DNA of 64,000 nucleotides, taken from contig JAEVLN010000002.1 in the NCBI GenBank assembly GCA_018350325.1, positions 3,808,295 through 3,872,294 of the forward strand, in the 5' to 3' direction. Under the pieces are notes generated by a model, which was not told the DNA's origin, made no database searches, and worked only from the letters and a program-made list of their open reading frames with translations. This DNA is from Globodera rostochiensis. Taxonomy: Eukaryota; Nematoda; Chromadorea; Rhabditida; Heteroderidae. The position numbers and the translations under genes are program-made. This document shows, in pieces, positions 21,801 to 32,060 of the stretch; within the stretch, counting starts at the first letter, position 1; every line of letters starts with the position of its first letter.

Positions 21801-23372
21801 CAGTGTCGAAGGAAACACTTTCACCAGCAGCGGCCCCGTCTTTTGGGTGCGTTGATTTGAGTCCTTTTTAGTTCGTTTCTGAATGAAAAGACAGGCATAC
21901 AAAAAATGAAGTACAGATACAATTTCTTTTAAAAACTAGCTTAAACTAAAACAACGCCCATTTGTGTTTTGACTCTTTGGTAAACCGCCCCGCTTTCCAA
22001 AAGCGGCTAAGCCTTTGACGCATGGTTAGAAAGAAACAATTAAATAACCTCAATTTCACTTTTAATCGCTTCACAATGCTCCCGCAGGCCACTGGCCACA
22101 ATGGTACGACCCTCGCGGTCCACAATGGTGGCCAATCGCATTGCGTTTGCTTCTGAGCAGTGGTTGATGGCCAAAGTTAGTGCTCGGATAACCTTAAAGA
22201 GAATTTATGACCTGCGCTCAATTAACGCCATTAAATTTGAAACCAACTGACCCCATCGTAAGTGTGCGTTTCGTCGTTGTAGAGAACGGTTTGGAAGGTG
22301 GTCTCCTGTGCAGTGGGAAGATGACGTTCGCTAAATGTTTCCGATGGAAAAAAATTCCTTAAAATTTGCACTTCCTCACTCGATTGTACTCGGGAATTGG
22401 TCAGCGCGATCCCAGCACAGCACATTGACAGCAAATTTGAGTGCAATCAACGATAACCGATGGAATCGCGTTGCAATTCGAGGCGGCAAACCGGCCCTAT
22501 AAATGTCCATTTGAACTATAAATCCATTAAATTGCTCAAATAATAGCATCACTTCTTTCTCGTAATTATAGCCAATTTTCTCGAATAATATCCCCTATTT
22601 TGTAAACGAAGAGAGTACAACCTCGCCAGTTCATCCTCAACCCCTTCTTCAGGAGATGGCGCATTGACTGAGTGTAAGCGGCATGCATAATGAGTTGACC
22701 AAGCCTCTTTGTCGCCACAGTCGCAGTACCCCCCGCCCATTGAAGTGTGCATCTGACAAAATGTATCAAATGTTGCTTTGATTAAATGCAATCCCATTAA
22801 TTTGGGGCTTTGGAATTTTCCCTTGGCTCATTTCCATTCACTACTCAGGATTAAGACTTTCATTATAATAGTTGTAAACCTTGTATTTGTGGTTTACGTG
22901 TCCCGAGTTTATAAAGCATTCGTAGCAGAGTACACACGTTGAGTCGGTGGCACACTGCTTGCATGTGTAATTCGGCTCTCCATTTTTGAATATTTTTCCA
23001 CAGATTTGTCCAGACCGCGCCTTTGAGTCATCGATGTCCACTAATTCACGGAGACGACGAAGAGAAATGTCCGGACGACCATCGTCCGCCGGTCGGGACG
23101 AACCATCAACACAGAACATGGCGGCCAACGGGTAAAGCACATCGCTTTCTTAAAGTTTTCAAAAATGACCACGCACAAAAAATCAAAACATAAATAAGTC
23201 AAATTACCCTAAAGTGCCTACCTATTTTCGCTTCATCAGCGACCGCCTCCCACGGTTTTGGTACGTTTGCAGGGAAAATACTCTGAGAGACAGAAATCCA
23301 ATGTTTGTAGAGCATCTCTGAGGCATCTGCCCAACATGCTTCACGAGTTAATTTTTGTAATTCATCAATCAT
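12879..23372 (-). CDS. ubr-1: UBR1/UBR2-like N-recognin E3 ubiquitin ligase
   Basis: Ligase of the Arg/N-degron pathway: it binds destabilising N-terminal residues and ubiquitinates the substrate with an E2. About 46 exons give roughly 2,080 residues, against 1,750-1,930 in typical homologues. Seen in order: the start MIDELQKLTREACWADAS; the UBR box; a long helical middle region following UBR1 in order and spacing (SVTSMTVQ, WRRNGFSL, FLNCMQ, FDRDIQTLQ); a RING split over three exons (CILCQ, CSHLMHFSC, CPLC); then the C-terminal region with LCLNCGEMLC, YCCQ, GACNAH and the closing EWNNF before the stop. A Gln/Ser-rich insert (16269-16507) explains part of the extra length. Odd points are a frame anomaly at 22358-22379, one unresolved join (21000-20797), two GC donors and a MITE on a splice donor. 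Assignment is certain; UBR1 against UBR2 cannot be separated here. Confidence 0.95.
16856..17554 (-). other. RING finger of the UBR ligase, split over three exons
   Basis: CILCQEDECIS lies in the exon ending near 17389, CSHLMHFSCYKQ in 17104-17249, and CPLCKRVSN in 16856-16974. This gives the paired Cys and Cys-His-His-Cys pattern of the UBR-family RING that recruits the E2. The donor at the end of the first of these exons is ambiguous between TTA|GTAGTT and GTA|GTTAAA, both in phase. Confidence 0.85.
18211..18410. mobile_element. Non-autonomous hAT-type MITE, 200 bp, inside the UBR gene
   Basis: The terminal inverted repeats are CAGAGGCGTAGCCAGG on the left and, reversed, CAGGGGCGTAGTCAGG on the right (14 of 16 identical). 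It is flanked by a perfect 8-bp target duplication CTACCTTC (18203-18210 and 18411-18418); 8 bp is typical of hAT. The interior has poly-G and poly-C runs next to the ends and no coding capacity. On the gene's strand the duplicated octamer is GAAG|GTAG, the exon-intron junction itself. Confidence 0.88.
22358..22379 (-). other. 22-nt GT...AG segment or 1-nt frameshift in a UBR exon
   Basis: The exon 22252-22594 starts in phase 0 and must end in phase 0, but its length leaves one extra base. Upstream the frame reads VLCWDRADQFPSTIE and downstream NFFPSETF to TVLYNDETHTYDG, both matching UBR1 spacing. Removing the segment at 22358-22379, which begins GTGAGG and ends TTTTAAG, restores the frame exactly. 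A 22-nt intron would be extraordinarily short for an animal. A single-base sequencing error or a real frameshift is the simpler alternative. Confidence 0.5.
22669..23002 (-). other. UBR box (N-degron binding zinc finger)
   Basis: Read across two exons (22880-23148 and 22669-22752). It begins GQICGKIFKNGEPNYTC, continues CATDSTCVLCYECF and GHVNHKYK, then MHTSMGGGYCDCGDKEAW and ends at THYACRLH. The Cys/His ladder and the CDCGD motif match the UBR-box fold that clamps type-1 (basic) N-terminal residues. All the expected metal ligands appear present. The intron falls between HKYK and MHTS. Confidence 0.95.
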
Positions 23373-23587
23373 TTTAATTCTTAATTAAGAAGAAATTGAA
23401 ACAACATAAATATGTAATTGTGGAAAAAGCCCAACTGGAAACTATTTGACCTAGATTGAAAAATAATCCCCCAACCTCTAATAATCCCCCACCTCATTCA
23501 CCAACCCCAATTTTATCACCTTTTTCCACAGGGTAATTGACGAGATGTAACGGGAAAAATGGATAAACTACCTATGCGTGTTTTTCA

Positions 23588-23650
23588 AGGGCGTACACAG
23601 GAATTTTCGGGGGAGGGGCTAAAAGTCAATCTTTAGGGGTGCATTTTTGG
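23588..23650. mobile_element. End of a second element related to the 18211-18410 MITE
   Basis: CAAGGGCGTACACAGGAATT then TTCGGGGGAGGGG matches the reversed right end of the MITE in the UBR gene (CAGGGGCGTAGTCAGGAA ... TTTTCGGGGGG), followed by the same TTAGGGGTGCATTTTT motif. The matching opposite end was not found, so this copy looks truncated or disrupted. Confidence 0.5.
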
Positions 23651-23823
23651 GGTTTATTACATGTTTCTTAAAGAATTTTTCCAGAAGAAAATTTTCTCCA
23701 AAATCAATTTAGGGAACAAATTTTTGGGTTTTTGATGGTTTGTCAAGAATTGGTCCAAATAAATTTTGCAAAACAAAAGGTCCCCGTTTAACATGTTTTT
23801 TTTTGCGAATAGGGAATCATGAG

Positions 23824-24249
23824 TAGGGCGGCGATTTATATGGATAAAAAATCTCGAAATATGGCCATAAAATATGGATGAAAAATCGCAAAATATGGAC
23901 AAAAATTGCAAAATATGGACAAAATATGGAGAAAATTTTTTTCAAATATAGCAAAAAATAGGCAAAATTTCCTAATTGAAGTAATAAAAGAAATATAAAT
24001 TTTTATATGCAAATTAAAGGCATTCAGAGAAAAAAATTTGAAAAAATCGATCCTTACTATTAGGGGGGTATTTTTCGTTTTTATTGCATTTTTGTTAAGG
24101 AATTTTTGAAAAATGGCGAAAATGGAAAAAATATGGATTATAAAATGGGCTCTAGAAGCTCCAACCAAAGCTAAAAATACTATTTATGGCATTTAGAAGC
24201 CGTTTCAAGTGCGCAAAAAAATATGGATTCCATATTAATCGCCGCCCTA
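23824..24249. mobile_element. hAT-type non-autonomous element, 426 bp
   Basis: The terminal inverted repeats are TAGGGCGGCGATTTATATGG on the left and, reversed, TAGGGCGGCGATTAATATGG on the right (19 of 20). A perfect 8-bp target duplication ATCATGAG lies at 23816-23823 and 24250-24257. The interior is AT-rich with many AAATATGGA repeats and no credible coding frame. The flanks on both sides belong to an older element of the family at 26882-27799, so this is a nested insertion. Confidence 0.88.
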
Positions 24250-24759
24250 ATCATGAGAGAAGCCCGGAAATAGCATCATTTCGAAAATTTTACAATTAGA
24301 GCGACTTTTTAGTCAATATAAATCAATATTTTGGCTTTGAGAATAAATCAATATTTCGCCATTTTTTTCATAATAAATCAATATTCTAGTCATTTTTCTT
24401 GAGAAAAATGTATTTAGGCATTTTTACGAAAATTTTTGAAGAAATTCAATATTTCAGGCACTTTTTCCCAAAATTTCTTCTAAAAAATGCATAAAAACGA
24501 CAAAATTTGACCCTAAAATCAAAAAAATTTTCAAACCAAAAATGCACCTCTAAAAAATGACTTTTTTTTTGACCAAAATCCACCCCCAAAGATCGACATC
24601 TTCCCTAAAAATGTATTTATACTTTTTTATAAATTTCCAAAACATGTGAAAAATAGTACATTTTCCATTCTGAGAGAAAAATTAATAAAAAATGACGAAT
24701 TTTGAAGGTTTTTACGCCTAAATTGACTGGATTTTGTCAATTTTTGCACATTTTTAGTC

Positions 24760-25625
24760 CATATTTGTCTCGATATCGAGTATCGACTCGAGTTTTTTGG
24801 GTCTCGGGCTCGAGTCTCGCGTATTTAGTCTCGATTTTTCGAGACTTTTGTACACCCCTAAAGATGGCCTTTTTGGTGAAAATTCATTACAGAATTCTGA
24901 GCTTAAATATTTAAAAAATGCATAATTAATAACTTTTGAACAATGTTTATCCATAAATCTTTTGTGGCTTAGTGCGTTAAACTCTGTTTTGTATTTCCCT
25001 TATCTAGAGGTCCTATCCCCGTGTGGAACATCCTTTTTATTCTTTTAATTAAATAACTAATTACTCTTTTTTTACAGATTCTTAGTCAAAAAACAAAACA
25101 CATCACGCAGAAAACCTTATATGGTTATTTTTTTTACCAATTTAGTTCTAAAGATGGTGTGCCCCCCCCCCCATTTTTCATAAAATAAAATACCGTGTTT
25201 TTAAAATTTTGGTTGAAAAATCTTAACAAAACGAGTTAAAATTCAAAATTTTCCGACCCCCCCCCCCCAGAAGTAAAGCAGAATTCTCAAAAAAATTTTC
25301 TTAATGCAATAAAAACGGAAAATTTATCCCTAAAAACCGAACATTTTTTCTATCAAAAACGCAATGAAAAATACACCCCCTAAAAACAAAAATTCTGGGC
25401 ACACCATCTTTACTTTTAAACCGATTATTTTTAGTCAAAATCTAGATAAAAATAAAAATTTTACGAAAAAAGTCTCGATATCGAATATCGACTCGAGAAA
25501 AGTCTCGGGTTTTTTGGGTCTCGGGCTCGAGTCTCGAGGTAAAGTATCGGGCTCGGGCTCGAGTCTTGAGGTAAAGTATCGGGCTCGGGCTCGAGTATCG
25601 AGAAATTTTGGGTCTCGTGCAGCAC
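24760..25625. repeat. Dispersed CTCGAG-rich repeat, two copies
   Basis: TCTCGATATCGAGTATCGAC then TCGGGCTCGAGTCTCG occurs at 24770-24850, and a longer version with three direct copies of GTATCGGGCTCGGGCTCGAG-like sequence occurs at 25475-25620. It is self-complementary in places (CTCGAG). Probably part of a DNA transposon; the ends are not defined. Confidence 0.5.
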
Positions 25626-26325
25626 TAATGCGCATGCACATAAAATGAAAAAATATGCACATAAATTTTTCCAAATTCAATATAAAATTTCCCAAAATTC
25701 TTCAAATTCATTCATCACTGGTTAAAATTTCAGATGAGATACATTTCCAAATTTTCAAGTGAAATACTCAAGGCAGTTCAAAAAGAATTTTGAAAGCAGA
25801 ATTTAAAAATTTTCATTTTTTGGTGGCAGAATTTTTTGTCGCGAAAAAGTCAATTTTTTGGGGTGAATTTTTTGAAAATTTTTAAAAAGTCGATCTTTAT
25901 GGGTATATTTTTCGTTTTTATTGCATTTTTGTTAAGGAATTTTTGAAAAATGGCGAAATATGGATTAAAATGGCGAAAATGCCAAAATATGCACATAAAA
26001 TTCGTTCGATCCAATTCCGCAGCCAAGCGGATTTTGTCTTTTTTGGTGGCATTTTTGGCTTAAAATGCGAAATATGGATGAAAAATATCGACATAAATCG
26101 CGAACTGGAATAAAAATCGGTCCTAGAAGCTTCAAATCAAGCTAAAAATGTGTTGTTCGTGCATTTCAGTGCATCCCCAGTTCGCAAAAAAAAAAAATGG
26201 ATTTCCATGAGTTTCCGAGCCCTACATAACAATTTCGATTTAAATATTAGTCTATAATTATTGTTTTATATTTGTTGAAAATGTCTTTGATAAATTTATT
26301 GAAGTGATTTTACATTGTTTAATAA

Positions 26326-26440
26326 CGGGCCCGTGTTTTTTGCCTAACACGGGTTTACACGGGCTACGGGTTTTTAGACCGTGTTGCCCTTGCCCGTGTA
26401 TGTCGGTAACACTTGCCCGTAGCCCTTGTGAAATATATTT
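26326..26440. repeat. GC-rich stem-forming segment with repeated ACGGG motifs
   Basis: Contains ACGGGCCCGTG, AACACGGGTTTACACGGGCT, ACGGGTTTTTAGACCGTG and CTTGCCCGTGTATG within 115 bp of otherwise AT-rich DNA. CACGGG and CCCGTG words can pair. No gene content; probably the tip of a hairpin transposon. Confidence 0.35.
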
Positions 26441-26599
26441 GTTTTTCTTTATTAGTAATATGAAACAAAATCTGATGGACGTAAACAGCAGGAGTAACCT
26501 CAAATATTTGAATTCCTCGTTCGGTGTGCGATCACTATTAGAGCTTATGGCCACCAACTATCAAGACTTATTGATGCCCCAAGTTTTAGTGCGGCATGA

Positions 26600-26840
26600 C
26601 TGACAGCTTTACGTGCGAAATGCCTCGTCAGATTGTCAAAGGCCGCAAACATTTTCCACAGTACACAATCAACATCACTTCAGTGAATGCCGACGGTCGC
26701 TGAAGTCTTTCTTGTTGAACGTTTTGCTCAAAGACCACAACGACAAACGGGCGCATGAGAAATGGCGCAATTTTGTGTCATCCGAACGCTATCGGATGTC
26801 GAAGTTGGTGGTGGAAAATGGAGAAATTGGATTGACATGA
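26600..26840 (+). pseudogene. Degenerate protein-coding fragment
   Basis: Two overlapping frames each look protein-like for part of the stretch. First comes EMPRQIVKGRKHFPQY with NITSVNADG, then, after a frame change near 26700, AHEKWRNFVSSERYRM with SKLVVENGEIGLT and a stop at 26840. No splice signals join them. It is read as a broken gene fragment lying directly beside the element at 26882. The family is not recognised. Confidence 0.35.
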
Positions 26841-26881
26841 CAACGCGTATTTGGAGTATCGTTGGGCTTCCATACACAAAG

Positions 26882-27799
26882 TAGGGTCCGGATTTTTAGG
26901 GTTTTACATTTTTTTTTACGAATAGGATTTGACGAGAGAGGAAGCACAGAAATAGCATTCAATTCGAAAAATTTTTGAATTAGATCGACTTTTTAGTTCA
27001 TAAAAATCCCTATTTCGGCCTTTTTGAGAATAATCCCTATTTCGCCGTTTTTGCGTTTTTAGTCCCTATTTTGGCACTTTTTCACAAAAATTTAAGAAAA
27101 AATGCAATATTTTGGGCATATGAAACTGATAAAAGGGAGGAATGGCGACGAAAACGTAAAGAATCAGCGCAAGACCGCGCCCTGAAAATGCACGAAGTGA
27201 TTAAAGGTCAAAAAACTCACATTTTCCCATTAAAATTCGTCAAAAATGCAAATTTTATGAAATTTTGGTATTTTTCAAAATCTTTTTTTTTTCAAAATTC
27301 TCCTAACTCCACCAACTTTCGGTTAGAGTAAGCTGGGGATGCTAAAAGCATGTCTGCAAAATTTGGTCACGAAATACAACCTCTGAGCTGTGTTACCTGG
27401 CCTCAAAAATTTAGTAAAATTCAATGGCGAGGATAGGATGTCTAACATCACTCTGTCTGCCGCGTTACTAGAGTTTGTCTGTTAATTTGTTTAAATGAAT
27501 TTAGCGTTATGATTTGCACAAATGATTTATGTCGCATTTTTTCGTAAATAATCGGTTAATGACCCCCATGATAGATATTTTCTGAAAAAATTTTTGTTTT
27601 TGTTATTTTTATAAATTTTACAAAACATATAAAAAAATATTATATTTACAATTGTAAGAAGAAAATTAATTAAAGAATGATAGATTTCAAAGGTTTTCAC
27701 GCAAAAATTGACTGGATTTAGTCAGTTTTAGCACATTTTTTTAGTCCCTATTATAGGTCCCTTTTTCACGTTTTTTTGTCACTAAAAATCCGGACCCTA
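26882..27799. mobile_element. 918-bp element with perfect 18-bp terminal inverted repeats
   Basis: TAGGGTCCGGATTTTTAG at 26882-26899 is exactly inverted at 27782-27799. The flanking octamers differ (ACACAAAG against GGCATAAG), so any target duplication has decayed or does not exist. A short coding-like stretch at about 27120-27190 (KREEWRRKRKESAQDR) is the only hint of protein. A second, older copy of the same family surrounds the hAT insertion at 23824-24249. Confidence 0.75.
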
Positions 27800-28738
27800 G
27801 GCATAAGTTATGATCCTTGTACTGAAGTGTCTTTCATGGCGACTTAGTTGTCGAAAAAATAAAACGGAAAGACCAAAACAAGGAAAACGAAAATTTTCAA
27901 AGTTAAATTAAAAAATATATTCACTTTTGACAAATTGTTCACCAAAATACCATTTCTTGATCTCCTCCACTCACGTGGAAGGATGGGAAAGGTTTTTTTA
28001 TTCCGGGGGTTCCAATATTTGCTGCTTTAAGTAGCAGCTTTTTGATGTTTTTGAAAGGCCGATGCTGGTTTTGATGTTTTTTGGAGCTTTGCGGGTTTTT
28101 TGTTGTTTTTGGAAAATAAATGAATAAAACAAAATGCACATATTTTCATATTTGACATATATTTAATGGAATTTTTTGGAGGGTTTGGTCAGACTGCGCC
28201 GTCGAAATATTTAAAAATGTGGTTTGTTCCGTATGAAATTTGCTCTAAATTTTGTTGAACCAAAAATTCTCAAACTTCCGATTTTAACAAAAAACGGGGA
28301 AAAAGCCAAAAACAACGAAAAACGGAATTCCGCGAACCCGATTTTGAAATCAGTTGAAATTTAATACGGAGGGCAAAAAGCTTGGGTTATCCAAATGATA
28401 AATTTTTTTAAATTTGTATGGCCATTGGGCGGCTTGTGGGATTAAGCTCCTAAATTTAATACAACAAACAATACATTCGATTTGCTTCAATTCCCAATCA
28501 TTTTAAAATTAATATTGAAGGTGAAAATCAATATCAAATCAATTTTTTGTGTGCGTCATTTATTTTTCAATTAATCCATTGTTTCTCTCCTTTTTTTTGT
28601 AAGAGATTTGAATTTAGTAAACATAATTTCTCTGGAAGGAGCGTTAGAAAAGAAGAAAAAGAAGAAGCGCCCCCTACCTATACATTTTTTAAACCTCATT
28701 CTCTGTATTTTTTCCCGATGATTCTGTGCTTTTCCTAA

Positions 28739-28845
28739 GGCAAGGCACAGGGGAGGGTGCCTCGCAAGACAGACGACCTTCACGCGGTGCGAGGCGTTAG
28801 TACTTATTCAGCGTAGCGCTGAATAAGGAAGCCAACAGTCTGTCC
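28739..28845. other. GC-richer segment with two stem-loops
   Basis: CTTATTCAGCG and CGCTGAATAAG form a perfect 11-bp stem with a 3-nt loop (about 28803-28829). Just before it, GCCTCGCA and TGCGAGGC pair around about 20 nt. The block stands out from AT-rich surroundings. It could be a structured RNA, a SINE remnant or a transposon tip; no RNA family is recognised. Confidence 0.35.
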
Positions 28846-29292
28846 TCATTTCTCAAAAAAAAAAGATTGAAATATGAACGAATGAATAATGTACAACAAT
28901 TAAAAATGTGAAGTGAAATAATGTAAAAAATACATTTACTCATCTTAAATAGGCACTAAAAATCCAAAAATTCAAAAGGCACTAAAATTCTGCCAATTTC
29001 TCTTAAAATTTGTAAAATGCACAATGATATAAATAAATCACTACACGCCTTTCTAAAAGTAATTGCATGAATCTCGTTGACACTTTTGGTTATCCCGAAT
29101 CCCCGCAATTTTCAAATCCAAACGCCAATGCATCCACCAAGCGGAAATGTTCGATTTAATCAAATAAAACCACCTCAGTTTTAAACACAAGCGCTTCCAA
29201 ATGAATTTTGCTAAAATAATATAAAAAACTAATTTTAAAATATTTAAGGTTAAATAAATAATTTGAATATGTGTCAAAATATCTTCTAATAC

Positions 29293-29412
29293 TAAAGTTG
29301 CACGGGACCGGAACCTCTGCCGGGACCGGTCGGAATTTCCCGGGTTTTTGGAATCCCGGACCCGAGGCCGGGACAGGAATTCCCGGTCTATCCCGACCGG
29401 GGAAATACACCC
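29293..29412. repeat. Dispersed GC-rich repeat (GGAATTCCCGG family)
   Basis: Contains CCGGGACCGGTCGGAATTTC, CCCGGGTTTTTGGAATCCCG and GGAATTCCCGGTCTATCCCG. Related sequence lies in an intron at about 8756-8820 (GGGATTCCCGGTCCCG) and at about 43400-43475 (GGGAATCCC with CGGGAATCCCG). A short dispersed repeat with internal palindromes; no coding role. Confidence 0.5.
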
Positions 29413-29516
29413 TTTAAGATGGATGGACTTGCCAAAAATGTACTCCTAATGATGGGATTAGTCAAAAAAAAGAAGAAGGCCTACCGATCCCGTCCAACCC
29501 TATCTATAAGCGGCAC

Positions 29517-32060
29517 TCACATAATATTGATTGAATGCTTTTTTAGCTTTTTGGTGATCAGAAGGCCAAAATGATTGGCGGACGTCTCAAATTTTTTGGC
29601 TAACTCTAAAGTGAAGGGAATTGAATTTGTGTCATCCAAAAGATTGGCAACATATGACGAATTGGTGTCGATTTTAGCAGCCTCTAAAATTTAAGAGACT
29701 TTTTAGAAGCTCTAAAAATCCTAACTTTGAATCACCAGTGCACCAAAAGCGTATAAAGCATCGCATAAAATGAGGTTTTTCGATTTTGTTACGCTTTCGC
29801 TGTCTGTCCCGAAATCGAACAAAAGATTTTTCTGAAATTTGACCATCCGATCGAAAATGGCATTTTGGTTGCGTCGGTTGTTGAATTCTTCAAAAATTGC
29901 ACTAATTTTTTGCTCACATTCCTTTACCTGCTGCTGATCGGGTTTGTCGGAGGTGGGGGGTATTTTGCTAATCAGTTCTTTTATTTGGGAAGAATTTACT
30001 GAAATAGCGTCATTACATTAACATGAATTAATTAATTATTCCAAAATATTTTTTTAATTTATTTTAAATATGCAAATTACCCAAAATTTTTGAATTTAGA
30101 ATTTCCAATTTAAGTGTAAGTTTTGTGTTGAAAGTGTCGTCGACCTTCCACAGAAATCTGGCATTACGATTAATGCTTTGGTGCAAATTGCCAATGTTTT
30201 CGTTGCTAAATATTTAAGCAAATAATATTATTTAATAATTTTCTATACCGCCCCATTTCCGAATGGAATTCCCCCGCCTGCGAACTGAAAACTTTGGCCA
30301 AATATTCATATTCCAGCATTGCGTTCTCATCCAGGCCACGACTTTCGAGCAGCGCTTTTCCCATTTTGCTTCCATTAAAAATGCCTTTGGCATTTTCGAG
30401 AAAAGTGTCCAAGGCTTTGGCAATAAATTTGCAGATGGCTAAGCCAAATAGCTGTGGATTTGCCTTGAGTAAGTGTTGAATGTTTTGGAAATTAAGCAAT
30501 TAATGTAAACCTGCAAATGTTCAACTGCAATTTTGTCCATTTGATCAAAAAATGATCGTTGGCTTACGAGCTGCGCCCTTTCTTCATTCTTTTCTTTTAA
30601 ATTCTCTTGGAAACTCTCTGATACGAACGGATTTATCTCGAAGCATTTGGCAATTTCCAGAATGTCACCGCAAACATATGTGCCAAAATTATACATTAAT
30701 TCTGCCAATAATTTAATTTCCAGCGGGTTTTCTGAATCGAAAAAATTATAATAATTTTAATCAATTAATTTAAATTAATTAATTATAATATTAGTTATAT
30801 TGAGAAGGCTAATTTTCATTCCAATTATGGTATTTAGGTAGTTTTTAATAAAAATTAGCACCGGACCGTAGCCAATGATCCCCCCCCCCCCCACCGGTAA
30901 AACCCAAATAAGTTTTGGCCAACTCGTTTTTGTCTATATAAACTAATACAAAATAGAAAGAGCGCAGACAGTCAGAAGGTTAGTGTGCCCATACTTATAA
31001 CACACAATTTGTCCCTCCCCGCCCCCCATCCAAAAATGTGCCAATGTAAGATAAAGCAAAAGGCATGGTAGTAATTGTGACTGTTAATACATTCTCGGGC
31101 AAGAATAGTTAATTAATTAACCCAATTCGTCCAATTTTAGTTTTCCAAGTTTTCTAGCCGCGTCGGACTGCAGTTGCCACAAGAAGTCTTGAGGAGCTGA
31201 GGCCACATCGAAGTTGCCAGGGCTAAATTAATGAATAATTCAATTTTTAAAAAAGCAAAGCTTTCGTATTTTTAAAAAATAAATTGGGCACTTAATATGA
31301 TTATTAAATTAATTTTTACACGGAATTCGCTAATTCATCAAAAGTAGCAGCCAAAAGCTCATATTTGTAAAATTCGTTTTCGTTCAGCTCTCGACGGGTC
31401 TCCAACAGCATTTTATCGCGGCTGCTATTTTCTAACAAATACCGGGCTTTGTGTACAAATGCTTTGAACACATTGGCTGAATTGTTTAAATAAAGAAATA
31501 ATTCCAGCTTCCGGTGATCTGATCCGGACAAAAAGAAGAAGCATTGGACACGGATGGATTTGATCAAATTCGTCCGTCCGGCTATATGGGGGAGGGGGAC
31601 TCTGCGCAAGCACTCATTGCCCATCATCCCTTTCTCGAGAATGGTTTTCTCAGACCCGCCAAAATGAAAGCCCACAAATTATGTTCTCACCAGCAAAGTG
31701 GCCAATGGCTTTTCCGATCAGTTTGGGGTCCTCCGATCGTACTGTCCGCGCCAAAAACTTATTCAAATTATCGAACATTTTTGCGCCGAATGACTTTTTT
31801 TCTAATTCCATCTTTCGGCGATTGACTTCCGAATAAAATGTTTCCAAAAGTTGAGGCTTTGCACTAAAACAATTGGTAAAACTGGACAAATCACCACAAT
31901 AATTGGCCGAGAAGTCAAGCAGAAGGTCGGCCAAATATTTCACTTCAACCGGATCTTTAAAAATATTACTTTTGTACGTTAATTTAAATCCAGTCAAACC
32001 GTCGAGCGAAGCATCGCTGAAAACAATGAGAACAGTGCAACAAAATAGCAACTTTAGCAT
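29517..32060 (-). CDS. Secreted protein with three tandem repeats of a helical domain, 536 aa
   Basis: Exons: 31691-32060, 31320-31476, 31122-31222, 30511-30731, 30249-30463, 30081-30205, 29744-29998, 29517-29683. All phases agree and sum to 537 codons. ATG at 32060 opens a signal peptide, MLKLLFCCTVLIVFSDAS; an ATG 9 nt earlier is possible. The mature part is about 2.5-3 copies of a domain of about 170 residues. Landmarks are DPVEVKYLADLLLDF with YCGD (copy 1), NPLEIKLLAELMYNF with VCGD (copy 2), and conserved FLWQLQ/FLWKVD linkers followed by KLKLDEL/TLKLEIL. Copy 3 is more diverged. The last codon overlaps a strong GTGAGT donor, so one more exon is possible. No known family is recognised; the arrangement suggests internal duplication of a nematode-specific secreted domain. 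Confidence 0.75.

Larger units (their letters stand above)
12879..23372 (-). other. Exon map of the UBR gene
   Basis: Exons in coding order: 23222-23372, 22880-23148, 22669-22752, 22252-22594, 22049-22192, 21737-21878, 21661-21694, 21476-21609, 21332-21420, 21205-21282, ~21000-21154, 20592-20797, 20313-20541, 19946-20204, 19766-19838, 19654-19719, 19426-19610, 19237-19363, 19070-19180, 18982-19021, 18773-18903, 18637-18730, 18415-18590, 17956-18111, 17719-17852, ~17389-17554, 17104-17249, 16856-16974, 16601-16808, 16269-16507, 16034-16115, 15851-15911, 15623-15811, 15214-15505, 15151-15167, 14567-14679, 14482-14521, 14137-14440, 13906-14008, 13722-13856, 13597-13664, 13514-13542, 13391-13464, 13211-13327, 12970-13088, 12879-12901. 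Boundaries were chosen by splice dinucleotides, reading phase and agreement with UBR1. Least certain are the exon near 21000, the end near 17389 and exons 16034-16115 and 15851-15911. Confidence 0.8.
23373..29516. other. Gene-poor, transposon-derived region
   Basis: About 6 kb of AT-rich DNA dominated by degenerate repeats related to one another. One near-identical stretch (TTTTTCGTTTTTATTGCATT onward) occurs near 24070 and again near 25905. No multi-exon gene could be assembled. The sub-elements that can be delimited are listed separately; the rest (23400-23580, 25640-26250, 27800-28700, 28850-29040) shows nothing recognisable. Confidence 0.6.

Noticed and set aside
28739..28845. tRNA, hammerhead ribozyme or spliced-leader RNA
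   Set aside because: Stem-loops are present, but no cloverleaf, no conserved ribozyme core and no leader sequence or Sm site could be identified.
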